Shown in pieces: positions 11,608 to 23,815 of a stretch of 64,000 nucleotides of DNA. The stretch comes from Lojkania enalia. Taxonomy: Eukaryota; Ascomycota; Dothideomycetes; Pleosporales. Position 1 is the first letter of the stretch. Each line of letters opens with the position of its first letter. The notes beneath the pieces were generated by a model that saw only the letters and a program-made list of their open reading frames with translations, was not told the DNA's origin and ran no database searches. The stretch lies in contig ML986632.1 in assembly GCA_010094045.1 (NCBI GenBank), positions 131,036 to 195,035 on the forward strand. The letters are read 5' to 3'. The position numbers and the translations under genes are program-made.

Positions 11608-12924
11608 CTACAGCGGGACATCATTCGGGAACTCTGGCATCGGCCTCCTTACCGCAGAAACAACATGATCACCCAACACCCCAGCCCTAAATCCAACCTC
11701 GCAATACTTGAAATAGTACTCCCAACGACGTCTAAACGCTTCCAGCTCCGTCTCCTTTAACATTTGTCCCTCCTGCTTCTTCGCTTCGATGTACTTCTCC
11801 TTGATATTAGGCCAGTTTTGCTCAAATTTCTCGGCCCAGAGACGGAGCGTACGGATATAGTGTGGTCCGATGGATTGCACGCTTTCAATTTCCAGTGCCC
11901 CCTTTGAGCCGGTTTGGATGGAAGATAGAAGAGAGTTAATGGGGGGAAGATAGCCACCTGGGAAGATGTAGCGGTCGATAAAATTATCAACTTTTGTTCT
12001 AAAGTTGGAGAATTTGTTGATCATGGTGATGCCCTGGATAACCATTACTCCGCCCTCAGGTTTAAGCAGGTGGGAAATAGTACTAAAGTATTCATCCATG
12101 TGCTCGCGACCGACATGCTCGAGCATCTCGACGGAAACAATGCGATCGTACCCGCTCTCTGGTCGCGGCGTCTTGCGGTAGTCGCAGATAATCATTTCGA
12201 TTCGGTCAGAGTATCCAACCTCTTGGACCCGTTTGTCGAAGAGTGTTTTCTGCTCTTTGCTCAGCGAGATGGCAGTTACGCGGCACCCTGTCATGCGCAC
12301 TGCCTCGATGGCTAGACTGCCCCAACCGCCGCCGATATCTAGGATGTGGTCTGTAGACGATATCCGAGCGAGATTGATGATGTTTCTGACTTTCCGCATC
12401 TGGGCGGTTTCTAAAGATTCCCCGGGTTCAGGGGACCATAGTGCGCAGCTGTAATTCAGATCTGGGGATAGGAACCCGGTAAATAAATCGTTCGAGGTAT
12501 CGTAGTGGAATGAAGCATTCTTTAATGCATGCGCTGGATCGTTGGTGGGTCGGAGGAGCCGGAAGAACCTTGGGATGATTTGGAAGAAAGGGTTGCCGCT
12601 GCCGAACGTTTCCCAATTCTGGATATATATCATAAAAAGGTTGAGGAGGTCAGAGCATTCGAGGTGTTGTAGCATGTAGGATTCCGCAACGCCGACGTCG
12701 AGGTTTGAGATCAGACGGGTCCATACTGATCGGTCGAGGATGGTAACGGTTGTGCTCAAGATGTCCGCGTCCGCCTTTGTTGAGCCGAAGGTAAAGGTTG
12801 TATCTTCTAAGCCGTCCTTAATGACTATGATTATTTCTCCATTTTGGATTTTTGATAGGGTTGCTAGGACTGAATTGCGGGCAAAACGGGTAAGTTGGGG
12901 TTCGAAAAGTTTGATTAGGGCCAT
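11608..12924 (-). CDS. Cyclopropane-fatty-acid synthase-like methyltransferase
   Basis: Single exon, 438 aa, ATG at 12924. Family motifs in order: HYDTSNDLF at 140-148, YSCALW at 158-163, the SAM-binding LDIGGGWGS at 195-203, VEMLEHVG, then FIDRYIFPGGYLP. These match the CFA synthase / mycolic acid cyclopropane synthase family, which adds a methylene from SAM across a cis double bond of a phospholipid acyl chain. The N-terminal ~130 residues match the accessory domain of bacterial and fungal CFA enzymes. No membrane segment is seen. The family is best known in bacteria; fungal copies are established. Sphingolipid C9-methyltransferase is a related possibility, but those carry N-terminal membrane segments absent here. 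Confidence 0.88.
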   Translation of the reverse strand: MALIKLFEPQLTRFARNSVLATLSKIQNGEIIIVIKDGLEDTTFTFGSTKADADILSTTVTILDRSVWTRLISNLDVGVAESYMLQHLECSDLLNLFMIYIQNWETFGSGNPFFQIIPRFFRLLRPTNDPAHALKNASFHYDTSNDLFTGFLSPDLNYSCALWSPEPGESLETAQMRKVRNIINLARISSTDHILDIGGGWGSLAIEAVRMTGCRVTAISLSKEQKTLFDKRVQEVGYSDRIEMIICDYRKTPRPESGYDRIVSVEMLEHVGREHMDEYFSTISHLLKPEGGVMVIQGITMINKFSNFRTKVDNFIDRYIFPGGYLPPINSLLSSIQTGSKGALEIESVQSIGPHYIRTLRLWAEKFEQNWPNIKEKYIEAKKQEGQMLKETELEAFRRRWEYYFKYCEVGFRAGVLGDHVVSAVRRPMPEFPNDVPL

Positions 12925-13708
12925 CTTGGATTGTGTGAATGAACGTAAGGCGAGATGAGGATAGATGGATTTGGGACTTCGGGATTCTGTCTACTTTGAG
13001 CAACCGGAGTTTCCTTCGTACCTAGCTTATGTCGATCCTGGATGACTGCAATTGTATGCTATTAATTGATTCCTTATCGTGAAGACCCACGACATCCATG
13101 CACGTCGACTCAAATCCCTGCTCTAAGCACAGCTATTCGCCTAAAAAAAGTTAAATATTTAGCGGATAGACCGGCTAAGCGAGAAGAGCAATAAATAAGC
13201 TCTCGCTGACATCCTCGAGGCAGGTACTTGGTACGGAAGTTTTGGCACTATTGCATTGTCTGTACTTGTTGTCCTGCCTTCATGTTTGGTCAATTCTGGA
13301 TTGTAGTACATATCTACGTGTCTCTAAGAGTAGCACAAAATTAGTGCGCAGAATTCTAGGCACATCTGGCGAAGAGGTGAGGGCGTTCCACCAGACGAAT
13401 AACTCAACCCGAACCTGACGTTATCACAAACTTTGGATGACCAGGGACTTTCTTGAGTTAGGAAAACACTGAATAATCAATGATCTACACTAGTGCTGAC
13501 CCTTACCAGGCCCAAATTGTCAGAAGCGTCAGCAGTATGCTTCATACTCCGAACATCCCTCCATCATCTTACCCAAATTGAATGAGTAATAAGTAGTCTT
13601 TAAATTTGACTTTTGCAATGCAGTCGAGGAGCCGCACACACTTACCGTTCTGCATGTTTTGCTGGAATTCAAGGAGAAACGATAGAACCACGTCTGTCCT
13701 TCGACGCC
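12925..13708. other. Divergent spacer between CFA-like and MFS genes
   Basis: No gene recognised. It should contain both promoters, since the flanking genes point away from each other. The frame of the plus-strand MFS gene is open from an earlier ATG at 13613, but that leader has no transporter character. Confidence 0.5.
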
Positions 13709-15542
13709 ATGGCTGAAGAAAACGACGACGTAGTTCAAGTCACCCCCGCACACCAAGACAATTTTAACATAGACGATGAAGGACGAAGAGAACGTAAAGA
13801 GAGATCATACCCTAATCGAGACCTTCGTTTTTATGTTGCATTTGTGTCTATATGCACTTGCACTTTTATTGCTACAGTCGATACAGTCATTTTAGCAACA
13901 GCGCTACCCGCGATCACAAGATCTCTTCGAGCGACCTCCAATGAGGCATATTGGTGTGGAACTGGGTTTCTGTTAGCACAGACGGTGTCGCAGCCACTCT
14001 ATGGAGCATTTCAGGAAATCGTGGGACATAAAAGGACGATGCTGGGTGCGCTCAGTCTATTTTTGTTTATGAGTATCTTTTGTGCGACCGCACAGAGCAT
14101 TACTTGGCTGGTCGCTACTAGAGTGGCGAGTTAATATGTCGTCGGATACGGTTGAAAATTGCTAACGCCTGAATAGGTCCAAGGTCTAGGAGGAGGTGGG
14201 ATCAATGCCATGGTAAGTTTAAGGTGTATTACGCCCTTCCTTATCCCTGTTTTGAATAACATGTAGTTGATCGTACCTATACATTGGCAGGTTAACGTCT
14301 TAGTTTCGGATATGGTACCCCTTCATGAGCGCGGGACGTTTGCTGGCCTCAACAACCTAGCTGGAGCAGTAGGACTTGTGTCGGGAGTTGTGCTTGGTGC
14401 TACCTTTGCAGAGAAATCTACCTGGAGATTGTAAGAACATAAGCCGAACTTCATGACTGCAAAGAAGCTAAAATCTGGTACTGATTCGAAACAGAATTTT
14501 CTATATCAACCTCCCTATTTGCACCATCGCAGGGACTGGTCTGATGTTATGTCTCCGCATTCCACGGCCAACAAAGCCAATACGGTCCGAGATCCTTAAG
14601 ATCGATTATTTAGGAGCGATCATCCTAACGCCATCTCTGGTGGCACTTCTCTACGGAATTACTGGCGGTGGCGGAGTGCTTTTTGCTTGGTCACATCCTA
14701 GGATCATATGCGCCCTCGTCATTGGAGCCATTGGGGTGGTTATAACTATAGTCTGCGAGTTGAAGTTCGCAAAGTATCCTATGATACCTCCAATCATCTT
14801 CCAGGACCTCACCGCAGTATCTGGTTATTTCTCTGCCTGGATCCATGGAATAGTCCTATGGGCCTTGGCATACTACCTTATACTCTATTTTCTCATTGCT
14901 CGTGGCCACTCACTCCTACATGCAGCTCTCGAAATACTTCCTGGAATTGCATCAATCCCCTTTTGCGCTGCGTTATTCGGAATTGTCATGGCCATAACTA
15001 AACACTACAAGTGGCTAAACGTATTCGCGTGGGTGTCTTTATCAGTCGGTATCGGACTCCTTGCATTGCTCACACCCCAAACCAATCTGGGAAAGGCGTA
15101 CGGGTACCAGATTGTGCTGGCTATTGGCGGGGGGATCATCTTCCCGGGTCGTATCCTGGCTGTTCAAGTCTCCCAGCAGCGGGAGAATGTCCCAATTGCT
15201 ACGACGATGGTATCATTTTTCACGTCTCTCGGTGAAGCTTTCGGTGTCGGCATCGGAGGCTCTATCTTCCAGAATCGATGGGCTGCGCGGACAGAGTCGT
15301 ATCTTCGCTCAGGCGTACTACCGCAGGAGTACGTGATTTCGAGTCACGCGGCAGAAGGCTCCGCAGCGTACATAAAAACACTGCCAACAGTAATACAAGA
15401 CATTTATAGGGATATCGCGGCCGGGAGTTTGAGGGCGCTGTGGACCACTTTTGCGGCATTTGGGGTAGCGGCGTTCTTCGTAAGTCTGGTTGCCAGAAAC
15501 CGGAGTTTGGTAGAAGATTGTGAGACGGAAAGGAATCGGTAG
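13709..15542 (+). CDS. MFS drug:H+ antiporter, DHA2 type
   Basis: Exons 13709-14122, 14177-14212, 14291-14430 and 14495-15542 encode 545 aa. Intron phases are 0, 0 and 2; exon two has only 12 codons. The first donor is GTGGCG, a weak site, but only this choice gives the conserved ATR-VQGLGGGG junction. Family motifs: TVDTVILATALPAI in TM1, motif C-like GLNNLAGAVGLVSGVVLGA, WRLIFYINLPI, and 14 hydrophobic segments. The family exports varied small molecules at the plasma membrane using the proton gradient. The alternative upstream ATG 13613 would add 32 residues and seems less likely than the GCCATGG context at 13709. Confidence 0.9.
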
Positions 15543-16302
15543 GGAAACAGTACACAAATACTGGGCGAGGAAAAAGGACACGACACGAACACGAGGATCA
15601 ATAGCAATGAAATAGATTACAAGCGTTGGATTGGACTCCTAACAATCTCTGCGCTTGCAATGTAGTTTAAGAGATTAGACAAGTGTGTTTTCATGTAGTC
15701 CTTTTCGATGGATGTTGAGAATTCCAAGTGGTGGTTGCGCGCTTCAGTATAGGTTAAGGCGCATTCATTACTTCGAAGATTAGCATTGCCTCGTGGGTTG
15801 GTGAGGCGGGTCAATGGAGGAGCGTGTAGCTCTGGATCTGAAGTGACGGCTGGGGACCTCCGGCTTGGCGGGCAGAAAACCTCCTAGGTATAGCACGTGA
15901 CCTGATGCAGCCTCGAGAGGAGGTCCGTGCGACGCGTCGCTTGACTTTTACGACAGTCGATGCCGCAATTACTTTCTCATTGCAACCCTCCCACTCCGTC
16001 CCACCTACCTCTCCATCGCTCGTGGTGAAGAAGCCATCGCATCAATCTGGTCTTCATTACTGACTGCCATCGTGCGATTCCCGATTACGACCTATACCTG
16101 GGCAGCGCGTGCCTCGAGCGCGATTGTGAAAGCGGAGCTCGCAAGAGCCTCCTGCTCTTCACGTCGACATCCTCTACTCGTCTTCTAGATCAGAGGGCTC
16201 TAGTTCTGTTCTGGATTTGTCGCCACTATCTAGCTTGCGAAATAACTGACAACTCCCAAGGGCGTCGTCCCTGAGCTTCGAACTGGTAGGCCTCCCTTAA
16301 CC
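15543..16302. other. Spacer and promoter of PRP8
   Basis: No gene recognised. The right half (about 15960-16300) is CT-rich and lies directly upstream of PRP8. Confidence 0.5.
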
Positions 16303-19300
16303 ATGTCTTTTCCTCCTCCGCCTCCGCCTCCGCCTCCACCCCCAGGGGCGCCACCCTCGGGTCCGGCATACATTCCGCCTCCGCCGCCTCCCATAGATCC
16401 TCCTGGACCTCCGGGCGCTTTTGCCCCAAGGCCAGCGGCCAATCCCCAGATCACAAAGTTTGCGCAAAAGAAGAAGGACTGGCTGCGCCAGCGGCGCCAA
16501 CGCTTTGGAGAGAAGCGCAAAGCTGGCTTTGTTGAGACACAAAAGGCGGATATGCCCCTATGGATTATGCGAAAGACCTTTAGAGATATTGGCGATGTCT
16601 CGCAGAAGAAGTTCACGACAGACAAGCGAAGCTACTTGGGCGCATTGAAGTTCATGCCCCATGCCGTGATGAAGCTATTGGAAAATATGCCGATGCCTTG
16701 GGAGAGCAGGCGGGATGTCAAGGTTCTATATCACACCAACGGATGCCTAACCTTGGTCAATGAGATTCCTCGTGTCATCGAGCCCGTATTCATTGCACAA
16801 TGGGCGACTATGTGGCTGGTAATGCGCAAGGAGAAGAGCGACCGACGCCATTTCAAGCGCATGCGATTTCCACCTTTCGACGATGAAGAGCCGCCTCTAT
16901 CGTATTCGGAGAATATCGAGGATGTCGAACCATTGGAACCAATCCAGCTGGACCTTGACCCTGAGGAGGATGGGCCAGTCTACGATTGGTTCTATGAACA
17001 TCGGGGTCTAGTTGACACGCCACATGTGAATGGGCCCAGCTTTAAGGAGTGGAATCTGGACCTTCCACAGATGGCAACTCTGTTTAGGCTTAGTCGTCAG
17101 TTGCTGAGCGATCTTGTTGATAAAAATTACTTCCATATGTTTGATCTTGACAGCTTCCGGACTGCAAAAGCTTTGAATGTTGCAATTCCTGGAGGACCCC
17201 GTTTCGAACCGCTCTATAAGGACATCGATCCAAATGATGAGGATTTCGGGGAGTTCAACGCTATAGACCGTATTATTTTCCGCTCTCCTATCCGCACCGA
17301 GTACCGCGTCTCTTTTCCGTTCCTTTATAACTCGCTCCCCCGGAGTGTCAAGCTTGCCTGGTATTCATATCCCCAGGTTGTCTATGCTCGCGCCGAAGAT
17401 TCGAGCCTGCCCGCATTCTACTTCGACCCGATCATCAACCCGATATCATCGCGAGCCGTCGCTCCGAAAAATATAACTGTTAGCCATGAAGATGAGATTT
17501 TTGGGTTTGGAAATGATCAGGATGATGACTTTGAGCTACCGGATGATGTGGAGCCATTTATGGCTGACGAGGATCTATATACTGCGGAGACTGCGTCGGC
17601 TATCGATCTTTGGTGGGCACCGCATCCATTTGACAAGAGGTCCGGACGGATGGTACGAGCACAGGACGTTCCGCTCGTGAAACAATGGTATCTTGAGCAT
17701 GTACCTGCAAATCAACCCACTAAAGTGCGGGTATCTTACCAGAAGCTCCTAAAAACCTATGTGCTCAATGAGCTCCACAAGAAACGACCAAAGGCACAAA
17801 ACAAACAGAGCCTATTACGCACATTGAATACCACCAAATTCTTCCAGCAAACCAAAATCGACTGGGTGGAAGCTGGGCTTCAGGTCTGTCGACAAGGCTT
17901 TAACATGCTGAATCTTTTGATTCATCGTAAGAATCTCACCTACCTTCATCTTGACTACAATTTCAACCTGAAACCGGTCAAGACACTTACGACAAAAGAG
18001 CGAAAGAAGTCTCGATTTGGAAATGCATTCCATCTTATGCGTGAAATCCTTCGTCTGACAAAGCTCATCGTCGATGCCCAGGTCCAATATCGACTTGGTA
18101 ATATCGATGCTTTCCAGCTTGCGGACGGTATCCTCTATGCATTCAACCATGTGGGCCAATTGACGGGAATGTATCGGTACAAGTACAAGCTGATGCATCA
18201 AATTCGATCATGCAAAGATTTGAAGCATTTGATTTACTACCGGTTCAACTCAGGTCCTGTGGGCAAGGGCCCCGGATGTGGCTTTTGGGCGCCGGCCTGG
18301 AGGGTCTGGCTGTTTTTCATGCGTGGAATAATACCTCTCCTTGAGCGATGGCTGGGAAACCTTCTGTCTCGCCAATTTGAGGGCCGGCATAGCAAGGGCG
18401 TCGCGAAGACTGTGACCAAGCAACGTGTAGAATCCCACTTCGACCTAGAATTGCGCGCTGCGGTTATGACCGATTTGATGGACATGATGCCGGAAGGTAT
18501 CAAGCAGAGCAAGGTCAATACGGTGCTACAACATTTGTCAGAAGCATGGCGTTGCTGGAAGAGCAACATTCCCTGGAAAGTTCCTGGCCTCCCAGCCCCA
18601 ATCGAGAATATCATTCTGCGGTACGTCAAGAGCAAGGCTGATTGGTGGATATCCGTCGCACATTATAACCGTGAGCGAATCCGACGAGGAGCTACGGTGG
18701 ATAAAACGGTCGCGAAGAAGAACCTAGGTCGACTGACCAGGCTATGGCTTAAAGCTGAACAGGAGAGGCAGCACAATTATATGAAGGACGGTCCGTATGT
18801 ATCCTCAGAAGAGGCTGTTGCCATCTACACGACTATGGTACACTGGCTGGAAGCTAGGAAATTCCAGCCTATTCCTTTCCCTAGCGTGTCTTATAAGCAC
18901 GATACCAAAATCCTTATCCTAGCTCTTGAGCGCCTTCGAGAGGCATATTCGGTTAAGGGCCGTCTAAATCAGAGCCAACGTGAAGAGCTCGCGCTCATAG
19001 AACAGGCGTATGATTCGCCTGGAACAACTCTGGCCCGGATCAAGCGCTTCCTGCTCACTCAGCGAGCGTTCAAGGAAGTCGGTATTGACATGAACGACAA
19101 CTATAGTTCCATACATCCAGTATATGATATCGAACCAATGGAAAAGATCACGGATGCGTACTTAGATCAGTATCTTTGGTACCAAGCAGACCAGCGACAT
19201 CTGTTTCCTAATTGGATCAAGCCTTCAGACTCTGAAGTGCCCCCTCTTTTGACCTATAAGTGGGCGCAAGGTATCAATAACCTCGACAAGGTCTGGGAAT

Positions 19301-22300
19301 ACCAGGACGGGGAGTGCAACGTCCTAATCGAAACACAACTGTCAAAGGTGTACGAGAAAATGGACATTACCATGCTTAACCGTCTCCTGAGGTTGATTAT
19401 GGACCATAATCTTGCAGATTATATTACTGCAAAGAATAATGTCCAGCTCAACTACAAAGACATGAATCACACCAACTCGTACGGCATGATTCGTGGTCTG
19501 CAATTCTCTGCATTCGTCTTCCAATACTATGGGCTGGTCCTCGATATCCTTTTGCTTGGCCTTCAGCGAGCTAATGAGATTGCGGGTGCACCCGAGGCTC
19601 CTAACGACTTTCTACAATATAAGGATCAAGCAACAGAGGTCCGACACCCCATTCGGCTGTACACCCGATATATCGACCGAATCTGGGTATTCTTCAGATT
19701 CACAGCGGAAGAATCGAGGGACCTTATTCAGCGCTTTTTGACCGAACAGCCAGACCCGAACTTTGAGAATGTGATCGGGTACAAGAACAAGAAATGCTGG
19801 CCTCGTGACTCCAGAATGCGCTTGATGCGCCATGATGTCAACCTTGGTCGTGCGGTTTTCTGGGATTTGAAGAACCGATTGCCTCGGTCTGTCACCACTA
19901 TTGAGTGGGATGATACATTCGCCAGCGTATACAGTCGCGATAATCCGAATCTCCTCTTTTCTATGGCTGGTTTTGAGGTCCGTATTCTGCCCAAGATTCG
20001 CAACCTGAGCGAAGAGTTTCCTACCAAGGATAGCGTTTGGTCCCTTGTCGACAACACCACCAAAGAACGCACAGCACATGCTTTCTTACAGGTGACGGAA
20101 GAGGACATTCAGAAGTTCAACAATCGCATCCGACAGATCTTAATGTCGTCCGGCTCTACAACCTTTACGAAGATTGCCAATAAGTGGAATACAACATTGA
20201 TTGCACTCTTCACTTATTACCGAGAAGCAGCTGTATCCACTGTTAACCTTTTGGATACGATTGTCAAATGCGAGACAAAGATCCAGACTAGGGTAAAAAT
20301 TGGCCTGAATTCTAAGATGCCGTCACGTTTCCCTCCCGCGGTGTTCTATACTCCAAAGGAACTCGGCGGTCTAGGAATGATATCAGGTTCCCATATCCTC
20401 ATTCCAGCTAGCGATAAACGCTGGTCCAAGCAAACCGATACTGGCGTTACTCACTATCGTGCTGGTATGTCTCATGATGAAGAGACCCTCATCCCTAACA
20501 TCTTCCGATACATTATCCCATGGGAGTCCGAGTTCATTGATTCTCAGCGTGTATGGATGGAGTATTCTCAAAAACGTCAAGAGGCTAGTAACCAGAACCG
20601 CCGTTTAACGCTTGAAGACCTCGAGGATAGCTGGGATCGGGGACTACCTCGTATAAACACACTTTTCCAGAAGGATCGAAGCACGCTTAGTTTTGACAAG
20701 GGCTTTCGCGCTCGAACTGAGTTCAAAATTTACCAACATATGAAGAGTAATCCTTTCTGGTGGACTAGTCAGCGCCATGACGGTAAGCTTTGGAACCTCA
20801 ACGCCTACCGGACCGACGTCATTCAGGCCCTTGGCGGCGTTGAGACAATTCTTGAACATACACTCTTTAAAGCGACAGCATTTCCATCCTGGGAAGGTCT
20901 CTTTTGGGAGAAAGCTAGTGGTTTCGAGGTATGTAAAAGTTCTATATACCCTCAAAACCTTCCACTCCACTCTGCTAATGGCTTGCACGCCTCTATTTCC
21001 CATTTTTTATGCTTACAGATTTCCGCATCCTTTCTACACTCCTTTGTATACCTGCATTCTTTCCCCAAATCCTCCTCTATGACAACTCGGTCCGCCTGCC
21101 GATAGTTGTGCATACTACTAATTGCTCTTTAGGAATCCATGAAATTCAAGAAGCTCACTAATGCTCAACGTTCCGGTTTGAACCAAATTCCCAACCGTCG
21201 CTTCACTCTTTGGTGGTCTCCGACTATCAACAGAGCCAATGTCTACGTTGGTTTCCAGGTTCAGCTCGATCTGACGGGTATTTTCTTACATGGTAAGATT
21301 CCTACTCTGAAGATCTCCTTGATCCAGATTTTCCGAGCCCATTTGTGGCAAAAGATTCACGAATCGGTGGTTATGGACCTGTGTCAAGTTTTCGACCAAG
21401 AATTAGAGGCTTTGGGCGTCGAAACTGTTCAGAAGGAGACTATTCATCCCCGAAAGTCATATAAGATGAACAGCTCATGCGCCGATATCCTCCTCTTCGC
21501 GAGCCATAAATGGAGTGTCACTCCCCCATCGATGTTGTATGATACCAAAGATTCAATAAGCAACACGACAACAAACAAGTTCTGGATCGATATTCAACTG
21601 CGATATGGAGATTATGACTCTCACGACATCGAGCGCTATATTCGTGCAAAATACCTTGACTACACCAATGACAGCATGAGTATATATCCTTCACCCACCG
21701 GATTGATGATTGGCATCGACTTGGCATATAACCTATATTCGGCTTACGGGCAATATTTCCCAGGATTGAAGCAGCTGATTCAGCAGGCCATGGCAAAGAT
21801 CATGAAGGCGAACCCGGCCTTGTATGTCTTGCGTGAGCGTATCCGTAAGGGTCTTCAGCTTTATGCTTCTGAGAGCAACCAAGAGTTCTTGAATTCCCAG
21901 AACTACTCGGAATTGTTTAGTAACCAGGTCCAACTCTTCATTGACGATACCAACGTTTACCGTGTGACGATCCATAAGACTTTCGAAGGAAATCTAACGA
22001 CCAAGCCGATCAATGGTGCTATCTTCATTTTCAATCCTCGTACCGGGCAGCTGTTCTTGAAGATTATTCACACGAGTGTTTGGGCCGGTCAGAAACGTCT
22101 CGGTCAATTGGCAAAATGGAAGACTGCAGAAGAAGTCGCAGCGCTAATTCGTTCATTGCCTGTGGAAGAGCAGCCAAAGCAACTTATCGTTACACGAAAG
22201 GGCCTATTGGATCCACTAGAAGTCCATTTACTTGACTTTCCAAATATTTCCATCCGTGCTTCCGAACTTCAGCTTCCTTTCCAGGCCGCCATGAAAGTCG

Positions 22301-23616
22301 AGAAGCTTGGCGATATGATTCTTCGAGCCACCGGGCCACAGATGGTCTTATTTAATCTATATGATGAATGGCTTAAGAGCATTTCGTCATACACAGCATT
22401 TTCTCGACTTATTCTTATTCTGCGCGCTCTCCATGTCAACCAGGACAAGACAAAACTACTTTTGCGTCCTGACAAGACAGTTATCACGCAGGAGCATCAC
22501 ATTTGGCCGTCACTTGCGGATGAAGACTGGATTAAAGTTGAAGTGCAACTGCGAGACCTTATCCTGAACGACTACGGGAAGAAGAACAACGTCAACACGT
22601 CGTCGCTCACTAGTAGCGAAGTTCGCGACATAATTCTTGGTATGGAGATATCAGCGCCCTCTATGCAGCGTCAACAGGCCGCCGAGATCGACAAGCAACA
22701 GGAGGAACAACAGCAACTGACGGCTGTGACCACCAAAACCCAAAACATCCACGGCGAAGAGATCATCGTCACCACTACTTCTCAGTATGAACAAGCGTCC
22801 TTTGCATCCAAGACAGAGTGGCGTACCCGAGCAGTTGCAACTTCAAACCTCCGCACGCGTGCTAATAACATATATATCAACTCCGAGGACGTCAAGGAAG
22901 ATGGCCAGTACACTTATGTCATGCCAAAGAATGTCCTCAAGCGCTTCATCACGATCGCGGATCTTCGCATTCAGGTCGCAGGCTACTTGTATGGCAAGTC
23001 GCCGCCTGACAATAACCAGGTGAAAGAGATTGTCACTATTGTCATGGTTCCTCAGGTCGGCAACACTAGAGACGTCCAACTACCTAAAGAATTGCCTCAA
23101 CATGAATACCTCAGGGATTTGGAGCCTCTCGGCATCATTCACACTGTTAGCGGGAACGAGCCACCATACATGCAAGCTAGCGATGTCTCCCAGCACGCTC
23201 GACTGTTGAATGCTCACAGCAGCTGGGACAAGAAGACAGTGACGATGACCGTCTCTTTCACTCCAGGTTCCGTCTCACTTGCGGCGTGGGCCCTCACACC
23301 CAATGGCTACAAGTGGGGTGTTGCGAACAAAGACACCCTTTCAGATAACCCAGCAGGTTTCTCAACGTCCTTTGGCGAGAAATGCCAGCTCCTTCTCAGC
23401 GACAAGATCCGTGGCTACTTCCTAATCCCGGATAATGGGGGAATGTGGAATTACAGTTTTATGGGAAGTAGTTTTAGTATGGTTGAGAAGAAGCCGGTGC
23501 ATGTACGTCTAGATACGCCTCCACGCTTTTATGACAGCATACATCGCCCCCTGCATTTCAGTAACTTTGCGGAATTGGAGGATGTCTGGGTCGACAGGGA
23601 AAATCAATTTGAGTAG
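16303..23616 (+). CDS. PRP8: Pre-mRNA-splicing factor Prp8
   Basis: Exons 16303-20928 and 21133-23616 (204-nt intron, phase 0) encode 2369 aa, between human (2335) and yeast (2413). After a proline-rich start (residues 2-45) the N-terminal domain follows ([17 protein letters not shown] onward), then the PROCN region, the reverse-transcriptase-like and thumb region, the linker ([11 protein letters not shown] joined to [10 protein letters not shown]), the endonuclease-like domain, the RNase H-like domain (about 1780-2020) and the C-terminal JAB/MPN domain from about residue 2110 ([14 protein letters not shown]). Prp8 is the scaffold of the U5 snRNP and cradles the U2/U6 active site in the nucleus; its MPN domain regulates Brr2. 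No intein is present. The intron falls between GFE and ESMK. Confidence 0.98.
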
Positions 23617-23815
23617 GTGGGCTTTTCGGCGTTCTTAAGGGGGGAACATGAGCGTATGTATATATATGTAATTATTACAATGATAAGGCTTGGGGCCGGC
23701 ACACTTGACCAGGACAAGGTCTTTCACACCTAAGTGTTCATTCTGCCCATTACAATTTGCTCCTTCCACCTGTGGATCCTGTTTGTTCCTGTCCGACGTA
23801 TGTTCCTTCTCTAGG

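Noticed and set aside
16303..23616. Intein inside PRP8
   Set aside because: The conserved Prp8 sequence is continuous apart from one spliceosomal intron; no intein splice-junction or homing-endonuclease motifs.
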